Program-made: the position numbers and the translations under genes
Part shown: positions 29,149 through 38,425 of the stretch, piece after piece
How the letters are laid out: each line of letters begins with the position of its first letter
Position numbering within the stretch: position 1 is the first letter of the stretch
Notes under the pieces: model-generated
What the model was told of the DNA's origin: nothing
The model's input: only the letters and a program-made list of their open reading frames with translations
Databases searched by the model: none
Origin: Exilibacterium tricleocarpae
GTDB lineage: Bacteria > Pseudomonadota > Gammaproteobacteria > Pseudomonadales > Cellvibrionaceae
Length of the DNA: 64,000 nt
Assembly: GCF_007004655.1 (NCBI RefSeq)
Contig: NZ_ML660096.1
Span: 215,808-279,807, forward strand
Direction of reading: 5' to 3'

Positions 29149-31707
29149 CTAGAAATCCCAAGTGACACTGGCCCGGTAATGACGCCCCAGGATCGGCCGG
29201 GCAGTAAACAAATTACCAAACTCGGTGCCGTTACCGCGGGGATTACCCTCCGTCAAGCCAACTTCATCGGTCAGATTAAACCCCTGCAATCGCACGCTAA
29301 AGTTTTCGCTCAGATTGTAAGATACCCCGGCATCGATAGTCTCGTAACCGGGCAGCTCCAGGTTATTGGCAAAATCGGCAAAGCGATCGCCGCCATTAAA
29401 ATAGGTAAAGTAGACATAGCCGCTGTCGTCGCCGAAGCGGTAAGTCGGGGTGATACTGAAAATTGTCTCCGGTATGCGTCGCACCTGATTGCCCGTCAAG
29501 GTACCGAAGTCCTCGTACTCCGGCTCTTGATAGGTCGCCGTGGCCGACACCTGGACGTTGTCGGTGGGATTCCAGACGACTTCCGCTTCCACGCCGAAGG
29601 TCTCGGTGCCGTAAAGCAGATTGAGCTGCGTTTGGGTACCGTCGGACAAGACCACATTGTCGTTAAAGATCTGGTCCTCCACCTCACTGGAAAAGGCCGA
29701 TGCAAAAACAGACCAGTCTTCCAGCGATAATTTATAGCCCACTTCGAGTTGCGTCACCTTCGAGGCTTCGACCAGTTTTCCGGTCGCCGGCACCACCACC
29801 CGAATGGTGTCCACCGCTTTCGGAAAATCGTAACCGACACTAAAGCGCCCGAACAGTGCCTGGTCGTCGGTCAGCGTCCAGTTGGCACCCACCGTGTAGG
29901 AAATCTCCCGCAGCGAGCGGTCGTAGTCGTCGAAGCGGTCGGGAATAGCCACAGTCACCCCGTCCCGGGCCAGGAACAGGGAATCGATGGCATTGCCGTC
30001 GAAGTCCTGCGAGCCGGGCGAGACACCGAAGCTGCCCTTGTAATCGTTCTGGTCCCAGCGAAAACCGAAATCCAGTCGAAACACGTCGTTTACCTGCCAC
30101 TCGTCGTAGACATAAAGCGCCAGTGTTGTCATTTCATCGGTGCTTTGCTCATAGTTGACGCCGTAACGCCAGACACCGTTTTCGGTGCGCTGCACGGGAT
30201 TGCCCTCGGCATCGAGCAGCGCCGCGCCACTGGCGTCGACGAAGGTAATATCCACCAGTTCGGTGCCGTCTTTGAGGTCGTGCAAGACATTGGCCCAGTC
30301 TTTCAGATTGGTGGTTTCCATACTGCCGAAGTAAAAACCGAAGGTGATATCGTGGCTGTCGAAACTTTTCGACAGCCGCCAATCGGTGACGACGTTCTCC
30401 ACATCCCAGCGCACGTCCCAAAAGCCCGTCTCGTACACCAGCCCGTTGCCATTTTGATTGGCAATGTCGAACGCCTCGCCGCTGTTGGTGTAGCGGATGA
30501 CCGCATCTGCCGCCTGGCTCAGGTCGATACCATTGCTGCCGTTGTAGCGGGGGTCGGCGCTCGCCCCCAGCGCCTGGGCCCGGGCCACCAGGTCGTCCAC
30601 CAGTTCCCGCGCCGAGGTGGGCTGGCCGATGGAGATGCCGGAGATAAACGAGAAGTCACCGGAGGTGTAACGCGCCTTGCCGTCGAGCAGCCAACCGTCG
30701 GCCAACTCCAGTTCGATCGCCGCCGTAAACTGGGTGGTATCGGCACCGATACCGTCAGCCATATCCGGCGAGCGATCGTTGACACCATTGGGATGGCGCA
30801 GCAGCACGCGCTGGAAGTCGGCGCTGGTGGCGGTAAACTCGCTCGCATCGGTACCGGGAATAGAGTTGGGTTCGTCGCTGAAGGCGCCGCCGGTAGGGTT
30901 CGGATTGCTGACCCCGATCGGCAGGTAAAAGATACCGCTGTCGTCTATTTTTTTGACATCAAACCACAGCCGCCCGCTGTCGATATCGCGCGCTGCCCGG
31001 ACGCGAAACTGGTAGCCCTTGTTGGCGGTGAAGCCCGGCTCCCGCACGCCGTCGTCCTGGCGATAAAAGCCCCCCACCAGCATATTCCACTCGTCACTCA
31101 AAGGGCCGGTGTGAACGAAATCGGTGCGAATGTGATTGTAGTCACCCAGTTGGACTTTTATTTGCGATTCGGGCGTATCACTCGGCTCCTGCGTCACCAG
31201 GTTGATCATGCCACCGGGCGCCCCGGTGGCGAATACGGCGGCACTGCCGCCGCGCACCGCTTCAAAACGCGACACGGTAGCGTCGACTTTGGCAAAGCCG
31301 TCAACCGGCAAAAAGTTCACGCTGGGCTCGTTCAACACCGGCAGGCCGTCTTCCAACTGCTGCATGAAAATAAAACCGCCGTCTTGCGGCAGCCCGCGGA
31401 TAAAGACATTGCCGGCCCCCGACTCGCCACCGGAACTCTCTGCCCAAAAACCCGGCACCACACTGATCAGGTCCACCAGATTAAGCGGCGCTTTCTGATC
31501 GATATCCGCCGCACTTTTCGTGGTAATCGCAACACTCGATTCGAGCTTGGTCAAGGGGTTGCCGCCACCGACACCGGTCACAATCACCTCTTCCAGGGCC
31601 AGGGCATCGTAGGGCTCGCGCTCCTGGGCCAGGGTGCATAAGGGGGTGGTGAGCGCGACGCCCACGCCCAGGCTCAACAGTTTCTTGGCTGGCAGTTTCC
31701 GTCTCAT
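29149..31707 (-). CDS. TonB-dependent receptor, likely for oligosaccharides
   Basis: 852 residues from ATG 31707; an in-frame ATG at 31782 adds a non-signal extension. Signal peptide MRRKLPAKKLLSLGVGVALTTPL. The TonB box lies near LALEEVIVTG, then a plug domain (LVDLISVVPGFWAES, VFIRGLPQDGGF, GGSAAVFATGAPGGMINLVTQEP), then a 22-strand barrel ending RPILGRHYRASVTWDF. It moves a ligand across the outer membrane with TonB energy. The order receptor-symporter next to LacI and a GH13 enzyme points to malto- or isomalto-oligosaccharides. That is context-based inference, and iron chelates are less likely. Probably LacI-regulated. Confidence 0.88.
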   Translation of the reverse strand: MRRKLPAKKLLSLGVGVALTTPLCTLAQEREPYDALALEEVIVTGVGGGNPLTKLESSVAITTKSAADIDQKAPLNLVDLISVVPGFWAESSGGESGAGNVFIRGLPQDGGFIFMQQLEDGLPVLNEPSVNFLPVDGFAKVDATVSRFEAVRGGSAAVFATGAPGGMINLVTQEPSDTPESQIKVQLGDYNHIRTDFVHTGPLSDEWNMLVGGFYRQDDGVREPGFTANKGYQFRVRAARDIDSGRLWFDVKKIDDSGIFYLPIGVSNPNPTGGAFSDEPNSIPGTDASEFTATSADFQRVLLRHPNGVNDRSPDMADGIGADTTQFTAAIELELADGWLLDGKARYTSGDFSFISGISIGQPTSARELVDDLVARAQALGASADPRYNGSNGIDLSQAADAVIRYTNSGEAFDIANQNGNGLVYETGFWDVRWDVENVVTDWRLSKSFDSHDITFGFYFGSMETTNLKDWANVLHDLKDGTELVDITFVDASGAALLDAEGNPVQRTENGVWRYGVNYEQSTDEMTTLALYVYDEWQVNDVFRLDFGFRWDQNDYKGSFGVSPGSQDFDGNAIDSLFLARDGVTVAIPDRFDDYDRSLREISYTVGANWTLTDDQALFGRFSVGYDFPKAVDTIRVVVPATGKLVEASKVTQLEVGYKLSLEDWSVFASAFSSEVEDQIFNDNVVLSDGTQTQLNLLYGTETFGVEAEVVWNPTDNVQVSATATYQEPEYEDFGTLTGNQVRRIPETIFSITPTYRFGDDSGYVYFTYFNGGDRFADFANNLELPGYETIDAGVSYNLSENFSVRLQGFNLTDEVGLTEGNPRGNGTEFGNLFTARPILGRHYRASVTWDF

Positions 31708-32078
31708 CTTCTCAATCCTCTCTGTGTAGATTGCTTTTTCTGTTATGGCTGCTTTTTTTGCGACCACTTTTTTATAACGCAATATCTTCGGAGTTTCTTA
31801 AGACTGTTCTCAATTATTCTTTTCGTTCTATAACGATTAAGTTGGGGACCTTACGTTACCCAAAATCGCCGGCGCAAGGCAATAGCCAAAACGACTTAAC
31901 TTAAACTTAATTTTTTCAGTTTTTGATTTTTATATGTTCCGGAAATTTGCAAAAATCTTTTTATTAAATTTATCTAATAGCCTTTGTTTTTTTCGACAAA
32001 AACCCAGGCTCCTGCTGGACACAGGATAGCGGTAGGACCCAAAGTTTCCGTCAGTTTTCGACGGCCAATTTCGTTTTA
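31708..32078. promoter_or_regulatory. Region upstream of the TonB receptor with candidate LacI site
   Basis: 371 bases, AT-rich. Around 31893-31914 it contains gacttaacttaaacttaat, sharing the core taacttaaactt with the site before the glucosidase gene (34949-34964). The shared motif is the best candidate for a site of the adjacent LacI-type regulator. No strong promoter hexamers were identified. A further taacgattaagttgggg is at about 31829-31845. Confidence 0.45.
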
Positions 32079-33122
32079 TTAAGGGCAGCTCTCCCGCACC
32101 ACAAGTTCAGTCGGCACAACCACACTCTCCTCCTCGCGCTGGCCGAGGAAAATTTCCGCGGCGATTGTGCCTTTGCCGACACTCTGTTGATGCACCGTAG
32201 TCAGTGAAGGGTGGTGGGTGCAGGATTCAGGGATGTCGTCAAAGCCGGTAATACGCACATCCTCAGGCACCTTGAGATCGAGATGGCGCGCCGCCTGCAT
32301 GGCCGCCAGTGCGATACGATCGCTCATACAAAGCAGCAATTGCGGCCGCGGCGAGCACATCAACGCCTCGCGCGCCGCCTGGTAGCCCAGCGCATGGGTA
32401 TTGTCGGGCACATGCCAGATTCTCTCGGCGGCCATCGTCATACCCGCACCCTCGATGGCATCGAGAAATCCGCGCAGGCGCTGGATGGTAATGGTACTGT
32501 CCGCGCGCAGCAATTCACGCTGCTGGATGCGGCAGACATAATTGGAATCGACAATACGCAGCCCTAGAATGGCGACGTCGCCAACGGTATTTTTCAGCGC
32601 GTGGACCGCGCACTCTCTGGCGCTGTTATAGTTATCGATATTGACCGAGACATAACCGTCGATGTCAAAATCGACGGTGATAATGGACTTGTGCTGATGG
32701 ATCAGCCGCTCCAGCGTCTGCCGCTGCGGCGGGCCGTAGACGATAAAACCGTCGACAAAGGACTCGTAACCTTTTGCTTCTTTCATAGGGTCCCGCGAGG
32801 GCATCACCAGCAAGCTGTATTCGCGACTTTCGAAGACTTCCGCCAGCCCCTGCAGAAACTGGTTGGCCACCGGATCGGTAAAAGTGTAGCTCAGATAATT
32901 GGACAGTGTGACACCGATAATGCCCGTGCGCCCGGTGCGCAAACTGCGGGCGGCGGCATTGGGGCCCAGGTAACCGAGCGCGCGGCATTCGGCCAGAATA
33001 TGTTCTCGCAGCTCCTTGGAAAGCTGGCTCGGGCAGTTGAAGGCGTTGGAGACTGTAGCCGTGGACACGCACAGATGCTCGGCCATATCTTTGAGGGTGA
33101 GATTGCGCGATTTGGTTCTCAT
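32079..33122 (-). CDS. LacI-family transcriptional regulator
   Basis: 347 residues from ATG 33122; the open frame extends further but the DNA-binding domain begins here. Helix-turn-helix: LTLKDMAEHLCVSTATVSNAFN, then a linker and hinge GYLGPNAAARSLRTGRTG. The periplasmic-binding-like core follows (IIGVTLSNYLSYTFTDPVANQFLQGLAEV, LLLCMSDRIALAAMQAARHLDL, VRITGFDDIPESCTHHPSLTTVHQQSVGKG). It lies 79 bases after the GH13 gene and 371 before the TonB receptor. It is inferred to repress this oligosaccharide locus until a sugar binds. Confidence 0.9.
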   Translation of the reverse strand: MRTKSRNLTLKDMAEHLCVSTATVSNAFNCPSQLSKELREHILAECRALGYLGPNAAARSLRTGRTGIIGVTLSNYLSYTFTDPVANQFLQGLAEVFESREYSLLVMPSRDPMKEAKGYESFVDGFIVYGPPQRQTLERLIHQHKSIITVDFDIDGYVSVNIDNYNSARECAVHALKNTVGDVAILGLRIVDSNYVCRIQQRELLRADSTITIQRLRGFLDAIEGAGMTMAAERIWHVPDNTHALGYQAAREALMCSPRPQLLLCMSDRIALAAMQAARHLDLKVPEDVRITGFDDIPESCTHHPSLTTVHQQSVGKGTIAAEIFLGQREEESVVVPTELVVRESCP

Positions 33123-33201
33123 CGCTTTGCGCCTCCCGTCATTGCAAGTCGGGGTTGAGGTAAAAGGTCGGGTAAACGTGGCGAGCGCCGGCCCCGCCCG
33201 G

Positions 33202-34821
33202 TTAGTCCGCCGCCAGCTCCGCAAACAGCGCCTGATAGGGTTCCAGTACAATCTGCTGTCGCTCTATGCGCCCGTTGAAACCGTGCCCCTCCAGCAGGTT
33301 CTCAATCTTTACCGGCAGCGGCGCCCGCAGTGTGTCGCCGGTCATGTTCAAAGCCACCAGCAACTGCTGCGCGGGGCAGCGGCGCAACCAGCACAGCATG
33401 TCGCCGGTGTCTTCCAGCAGCGCGATATCGCCGCCAATCAACGCCGGCTGTCGCTTGCGCCAACGCAGCAGCCGGCGCACCACCTGCAGCGTGCTGTCAA
33501 GGTCGCGCTCCTGGCGATCCACCGCCAGGGCCAGTTGCTGCCGATCGATCGGCAGCCAGGGTTCCACCGCCGAAAAGCCGCCGCCGCTGCTCTCCCACAC
33601 CATCGGCGTGCGGCAGCCGTCGCGCCCCTTGTAAGCGGGCCAGAACGTCAGGCCATAGGGGTCGCGGATGCGCTCATAGGGTACTTCCGCCTCCGGCAAC
33701 CCCAACTCCTCACCCTGGTAGAGACTGACGCTGCCGCGCAGCGACAACAGCATGGCCAGGGCGACAGGCACATAGGCCTGTGCGTCTTCGTGCTTCCCCC
33801 AGCGGCTCGGAAAGCGTTTCACGTCGTGGTTGCCCAGCGCCCAGCAGGCCCAGCCGTCGCCGATCTGATCCTCGAGCTGGCGCACCACGCGGCGGACATA
33901 ATCGGCATCATTTGTGTCGCTCAACAGATCGAAGGTGTAGGCCATATGCAGCTTGTCGCCACCGGCGGTGTACCGCGCCATGACCGCCGGGGCGTCGTCG
34001 GCGCTGATTTCCCCGACACTGGTACTACCGGGGTAGCGCTCCAGCAGGGCGCGCAACTCGCACAGGAAAGCGATGTTTTCCGGTTGATTGATATCGAACA
34101 CATGACGCTGGTAAGCGTAGGGGTTATCGCGCGCCACCGACAAGGTGCGCGTTGCGCCCTCAGGGAATGGCGGGTTGTCCTGTAACCCGCGACTGTGAAA
34201 ATAAAAATTGACCACATCCAGGCGAAAGCCGTCGACGCCAAGCTGCAGCCAGAATTCCATATTGTCGAGTTGGGCGCGGCGCACCGCCGGGTTGTGAAAG
34301 TTGAGATCCGGCTGGCTGTCGAGGAAGTTATGCAGATAGTACTGCCGCCGGCGCGAGTCCCAGCTCCAGGCGCTGCCACCGAAGATCGACAACCAGTTGT
34401 TGGGCGGCGTGCCGTCGGCTTTCGGGTCCGCCCACACGTACCAGTCGGCGCGCGCATTGGTGCGACTCTGGCGACTTTCCTGAAACCAGGGGTGGCGATC
34501 CGAGGAGTGGCTGAGCACCTGGTCGATAATGACTTTGAGTCCCAGGCCGTGGGCTTTGCGCAACAGCACCTCGAAGTCCTGCAGGCGACCGAACATCGGC
34601 TCAATATTGCGGTAATCGGCGATATCGTAACCGAAGTCCCTCATCGGTGAGGTGAAAAACGGCGATATCCAGATGGCATCGACACCGAGTTCGGCGACAT
34701 AGTCCAGCTTTTCGGTAATCCCCGGCAGGTCGCCGATGCCGTCGTTGTTGGAATCCATAAAGCTGCGCGGGTAGATTTGGTAAATCACCCCGCCTTTCCA
34801 CCAGTTGGCTGCGTCGTTCAT
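33202..34821 (-). CDS. GH13 alpha-glucosidase, oligo-1,6-glucosidase type
   Basis: 539 residues, the usual size. The conserved regions are DAIWISPFFTSPMRDFGYDI at 48-67, VIIDQVLSHSSDRHPWF at 97-113, nucleophile D202 in GVDGFRLDVVNFY, acid/base E271 in SVGEISAD, and D333 in LGNHDVKRF. Val follows the nucleophile, which in family 13 subfamily 23 is associated with alpha-1,6 preference. That is family knowledge applied here. No signal peptide was seen, so it is cytoplasmic and cuts imported oligosaccharides to glucose. It begins the minus-strand locus with LacI, the TonB receptor and the symporter. Confidence 0.92.
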   Translation of the reverse strand: MNDAANWWKGGVIYQIYPRSFMDSNNDGIGDLPGITEKLDYVAELGVDAIWISPFFTSPMRDFGYDIADYRNIEPMFGRLQDFEVLLRKAHGLGLKVIIDQVLSHSSDRHPWFQESRQSRTNARADWYVWADPKADGTPPNNWLSIFGGSAWSWDSRRRQYYLHNFLDSQPDLNFHNPAVRRAQLDNMEFWLQLGVDGFRLDVVNFYFHSRGLQDNPPFPEGATRTLSVARDNPYAYQRHVFDINQPENIAFLCELRALLERYPGSTSVGEISADDAPAVMARYTAGGDKLHMAYTFDLLSDTNDADYVRRVVRQLEDQIGDGWACWALGNHDVKRFPSRWGKHEDAQAYVPVALAMLLSLRGSVSLYQGEELGLPEAEVPYERIRDPYGLTFWPAYKGRDGCRTPMVWESSGGGFSAVEPWLPIDRQQLALAVDRQERDLDSTLQVVRRLLRWRKRQPALIGGDIALLEDTGDMLCWLRRCPAQQLLVALNMTGDTLRAPLPVKIENLLEGHGFNGRIERQQIVLEPYQALFAELAAD

Positions 34822-34948
34822 CGGCTGTCGGCATTCCGTGGATGGCTCGCAGCGGCGTCTAGCGGTACCGGCAAGCCCGTTTTTTTTATTGAACTTAAAG
34901 CATTAAGTTAATAGCAAAAAAATCTTACCGGCCTACTTGGATAGATTA

Positions 34949-34964
34949 ACTTAAACTTTTAAGT
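34949..34964. promoter_or_regulatory. Candidate operator upstream of the glucosidase gene
   Basis: acttaaa-ct-tttaagt: 7-base arms with a 2-base spacer, perfect symmetry, about 130 bases upstream of the glucosidase start. A related taacttaaactt occurs before the TonB receptor. It is a plausible site for the LacI-type regulator. Confidence 0.45.
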
Positions 34965-35081
34965 GAACGCGCCTTTAGATTGTCAAACAGCCGGGATTAT
35001 GGCAATAACGCTTGCCACTTAATTTCAGCTTAATTTTTTAGAGGCGGTCTTAATAGCCGCTGGCAGCGCGATACCCGCGGT

Positions 35082-36692
35082 CTATAACGACGTGTCCGCC
35101 GCCAGTACCGGTTCCAGCCAGATGGTGTGAACGCCGGCGTAATCGCTGGGCGGCAGCTTGTCGAGAGGGTGCTGCAGCAGCAACTGCAGGCAGGCCCGTA
35201 TAACGCCGCCGTGGCAGATAACGAGGGTGTCGCCCTCCAGCATCCGGAGGCGCTCCAGTTCGCGCCCGATGCGGGCACAAAACTGCGCCCAGGGTTCGCC
35301 GCCATCGGGTGTGTAACTGCCGGCCCGCCAGGCGCGGTAAGCATCGGGCTCGAGTTCACTGATCGGCCGTCCCTCCCAACTGCCGACATCGATTTCACAC
35401 CAGCCGGGCACCTGCCGGATCACACTGCTGTCACCCACCAGTAACTCGGCACTGTGGCGCGCGCGGCGCAGCGGCGAAGTCTCCACCCGGGCAAAAGCGC
35501 GCCAATCGAGACGCTCCTGTAACGCCTGGATCTGTGCCGTGGCGGGCGCTGCCAGCGGCCGGTCGGCGCGCCCCTGCAAACGCCCGTCACGATTCCAGTC
35601 GGACATCCCGTGACGCACCAGCACCAGTTTTTTACGCGGCAGCAGGCGCTCGTGTTGGAACACCGCATCGGGCCGTTGCGGCAGGCGCAGGTAGAGATCG
35701 CCGCGGGCGGGATCGATGCGGGTAGCGCCGATCAAGTCGAGCGCCTGGCCGGCCGCTTGCAAACGGTAGTGCCACTGCCCGCCCAGCGGCAGTACCTCGG
35801 TCACAGTAACCGGAAAACCGCCGCTGTCGGCGGCATCGAGCGACAGCCGCTGCGGGCGGTAATAGACCTTGAGATCGGCGGCGTAGCCGGGCGGCAGATC
35901 GAGTTGCAGCGGTTGCCCCAGACATCGATAAACACCGCCGGCCCGGCGGGCCGGCAACAGACAGCCGGGCGGACTGCCGAAGAAACCGGCCACAAACGCG
36001 GTGGCCGGCCGCTGCAACAACTGCTCGGCGGGGCCGCTCTGCACCAGCTCACCGGCCTGCATGACGACAATCCGATCGGCCACCGCCACCGCCTCCTGCT
36101 GGTCGTGAGTCACCAGCAGGCTGGTGGTTCCACACTCGCGGTGCACCTGCCGCAGCACCTGCCGCAGCTCGGTTCGCAGGGGTGGGTCGAGACTCGCAAA
36201 AGGCTCGTCCAACAACAGTATTTTAGGGCTGCCGGCCAGCGCCCGGGCCAGGGCCAGACGCTGCTGTTCACCGCCGGAAAGCGTCTCTGGATAAGCGTGC
36301 CGGCGATGGTCGAGCTGCACCATGGCAAGTAACTCGCGCACCCGCGCAGCCCGCTGCGGCGCGCCCACCCGCGCCAGTCGCAACGGCCAGTCCAGATGCG
36401 CCTCGACCCGCATATGAGGCCACAGCGCCAGGTCCTGGAACACAAATCCGATCTGGCGCCGCCCGGGCGGCAACAGGGTGGTGTTGGTGGAGTCCGCCGC
36501 CAGTCGATCGTCTATCAGGACGCGACCGCGGCTGGGTCCGACCAGACCGGCGATCAGGCGCAGCAAGGTGGTTTTGCCGGCACCTGAAGGGCCTACCAGG
36601 ACGACGAAATCGCCGTGTTCAAGGTGCAGTTCCACACCTTTCAGCAATACCCGCTCGCCCAGCCGGTAATCCACACTGTCCAGGGTGATCAC
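35082..36692 (-). CDS. ABC transporter ATPase fused to a histidine phosphatase
   Basis: 536 residues in one frame. Residues 1-240 are an ABC ATPase: Walker A GPSGAGKT at 34-41, FQD Q-loop at 85-87, signature LSGGEQQ at 138-144, Walker B ILLLDEP at 158-164, H-loop H196. Residues about 245-345 form a TOBE-type regulatory domain. From 352 a histidine phosphatase (phosphoglycerate-mutase-like) follows: LVLVRHGMSDWN with phospho-histidine H361, LQGRADRPL, SPLRRARHSAELL, E433 and VICHGG with H494. All core residues of both halves are present. Its start overlaps the permease stop by 4 bp. Such a fusion is unusual. The phosphatase may act on the imported phosphoester at the transporter's cytoplasmic mouth; that is inference. 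Confidence 0.92.
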   Translation of the reverse strand: MITLDSVDYRLGERVLLKGVELHLEHGDFVVLVGPSGAGKTTLLRLIAGLVGPSRGRVLIDDRLAADSTNTTLLPPGRRQIGFVFQDLALWPHMRVEAHLDWPLRLARVGAPQRAARVRELLAMVQLDHRRHAYPETLSGGEQQRLALARALAGSPKILLLDEPFASLDPPLRTELRQVLRQVHRECGTTSLLVTHDQQEAVAVADRIVVMQAGELVQSGPAEQLLQRPATAFVAGFFGSPPGCLLPARRAGGVYRCLGQPLQLDLPPGYAADLKVYYRPQRLSLDAADSGGFPVTVTEVLPLGGQWHYRLQAAGQALDLIGATRIDPARGDLYLRLPQRPDAVFQHERLLPRKKLVLVRHGMSDWNRDGRLQGRADRPLAAPATAQIQALQERLDWRAFARVETSPLRRARHSAELLVGDSSVIRQVPGWCEIDVGSWEGRPISELEPDAYRAWRAGSYTPDGGEPWAQFCARIGRELERLRMLEGDTLVICHGGVIRACLQLLLQHPLDKLPPSDYAGVHTIWLEPVLAADTSL

Positions 36693-38425
36693 AGGCCGCG
36701 CTCCTCATACACGCGCTGCATACGCAGTGCCGCCAGCCGCGCCAGTACCGCCAGCGCCAGAATGATCAACGCCAGGGCCCGGGCAAACTGGGGAAAACCG
36801 TCGACGCTGAACCGGTAAGCCAGCACCGCCAGCAGCGGCATCATCGGCGTAAAGATAAGAATCACCAGGTCCAGATTGCGAATCAGGCGGCTGAAATTCA
36901 CCACCACGCCGGCCGACACCGCGCGCAACGACAGCGGCAACACAATGGTTTGCAGGCGCTGTCGGCTGCTGGCCCCGCAAACCCGGGCCGCCTCCTCCAT
37001 GGATGTCGGGATATAGGCCAGCGCGCTGTAGGCGCTCTGCATGGCATAGGGCAAAGTCGCGGCCACCCCCACCATAATCAACAGGGCAAAGGACCCGTAC
37101 AGCGCCGGCAGCGGTCCGATAGGTCCGCCGTAGAGCGCCAGAAAAGCGGCGCCGAGACCGATGGACGGCAGCATGGCCGGCAGCAGGCAAGTGGTATTGA
37201 CCAGTGACGGCAACAAGCCCGGACCGTTGTTGCGACACCATCTCGCCATGTAGAGCGCCAGCAGCGCGGCGATCAGCGCCGCGCCGAGACCAAATGCCAG
37301 CGTCACACCGAGGCCTTCATACACCACGGCCAGGCGCAGCACCCCTTTTTGTCCCTGGGCTATTAACGGATCGGCTGCCCCGATCCAATAGTGCAGCGTC
37401 CAGTCGCCGGACAGCGGGTTGCCGTCGTGGGCCAGACTCGACAGCAACAACGCCAGCACCGGCACCAGGGCGACCAACAGCACGCAGGCGCCGGCGGCGA
37501 TGGTCACCGGCCAGCGCCAGCGGCCGAGCCGGAAACCGAGCGCGGGCCGTTTAATGCGCTCGGCAAACGGCGCCTGGTAGCCACCCCAGCGCCGGTAGAC
37601 AAATGTCAGGCACAGTAGTGAAAAGACCGTCAGCAACAACAACAGCAGCGAGCCGCGAAACGCCTGCCCGCTTTCAAGCAATCGGTAGAGTTGCGTCGAT
37701 AACGTGAAGAAGCGTACCGGCGTGCCCAAAATCGCCGGCACCGAAAAGTTGCTGATGGCCTCGGCAAAACAGATCAGGGCACTGGCGGCAAACGCCGGAC
37801 GCAGGCTCGGGATAATCAGTGTGCGCAGTATCGCCCACTGACCGGCGCCGGCCAGCGCCGCCGATTCCACCATCGCCGCCGACAGGCGCGCCAGCGCTGC
37901 CGCCACCAGGAAATAGGCGAGGGGAAAGTAATGCAACCCGAGCACCAGCACGATGGGCGCCACACCCCAGGCCAAACCATCGTCCGCGGTGACCCCCGCC
38001 GCGCTCAGCAGGCCGGTACTGCCGCCGATACGGTTGTTGTCGAACAACGCCACCCAGGCCATGGCCAGGGCAAAGCTAGGCGCCAGAAACGGCAGCGCGA
38101 TAAACGGCCGCAGCCATTTGGCGCCGGCGATATCGGTACGTTCAAACAGCAGCGCCAGCAGACCGCCGAGCAGCGTAGCGAGCAATGCCGCGCCCACAGC
38201 CACCAGCACACTGTTGGCAAACGGCCGCCAGAATAGATTGACACTGAGCGGTCCGGCCACCACCTCCAGCCAGTCATATTCGGTGCCGACACCGATGCCA
38301 CGGGCGATCAGCCAGGTCACCGGCAGCACCACCAGCGGCAGGAGTATAGCGACCGTGGGCAGCGCACCCAGATAGCGACCCCAGGCTGCCGGCGCCGGCC
38401 TCAACACCATCGCCCGGCCTGTCAC
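36689..38425 (-). CDS. ABC transporter permease, fused double-domain (Fbp/Afu type)
   Basis: 578 residues with about 12 transmembrane segments in two halves. Each half has an EAA-type loop: ESAALAGAGQWAILRTLIIPS in the first and EEAARVCGASSRQRLQTIVLP in the second. This double permease is typical of FbpB, AfuB and ThiP-like systems, where one chain forms the whole channel. It overlaps both the binding-protein gene (38422) and the ATPase gene (36692) by 4 bases, so the three are translationally coupled. The transported compound is not evident; phosphonate, sugar-phosphate or iron systems share the fold. Confidence 0.88.
   Translation of the reverse strand: MTGRAMVLRPAPAAWGRYLGALPTVAILLPLVVLPVTWLIARGIGVGTEYDWLEVVAGPLSVNLFWRPFANSVLVAVGAALLATLLGGLLALLFERTDIAGAKWLRPFIALPFLAPSFALAMAWVALFDNNRIGGSTGLLSAAGVTADDGLAWGVAPIVLVLGLHYFPLAYFLVAAALARLSAAMVESAALAGAGQWAILRTLIIPSLRPAFAASALICFAEAISNFSVPAILGTPVRFFTLSTQLYRLLESGQAFRGSLLLLLLTVFSLLCLTFVYRRWGGYQAPFAERIKRPALGFRLGRWRWPVTIAAGACVLLVALVPVLALLLSSLAHDGNPLSGDWTLHYWIGAADPLIAQGQKGVLRLAVVYEGLGVTLAFGLGAALIAALLALYMARWCRNNGPGLLPSLVNTTCLLPAMLPSIGLGAAFLALYGGPIGPLPALYGSFALLIMVGVAATLPYAMQSAYSALAYIPTSMEEAARVCGASSRQRLQTIVLPLSLRAVSAGVVVNFSRLIRNLDLVILIFTPMMPLLAVLAYRFSVDGFPQFARALALIILALAVLARLAALRMQRVYEERGL

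Noticed and set aside
29749..31641. 630-codon open frame opposite the TonB receptor gene
   Set aside because: It is the antisense of a well-supported receptor gene in GC-rich DNA and shows no domain.
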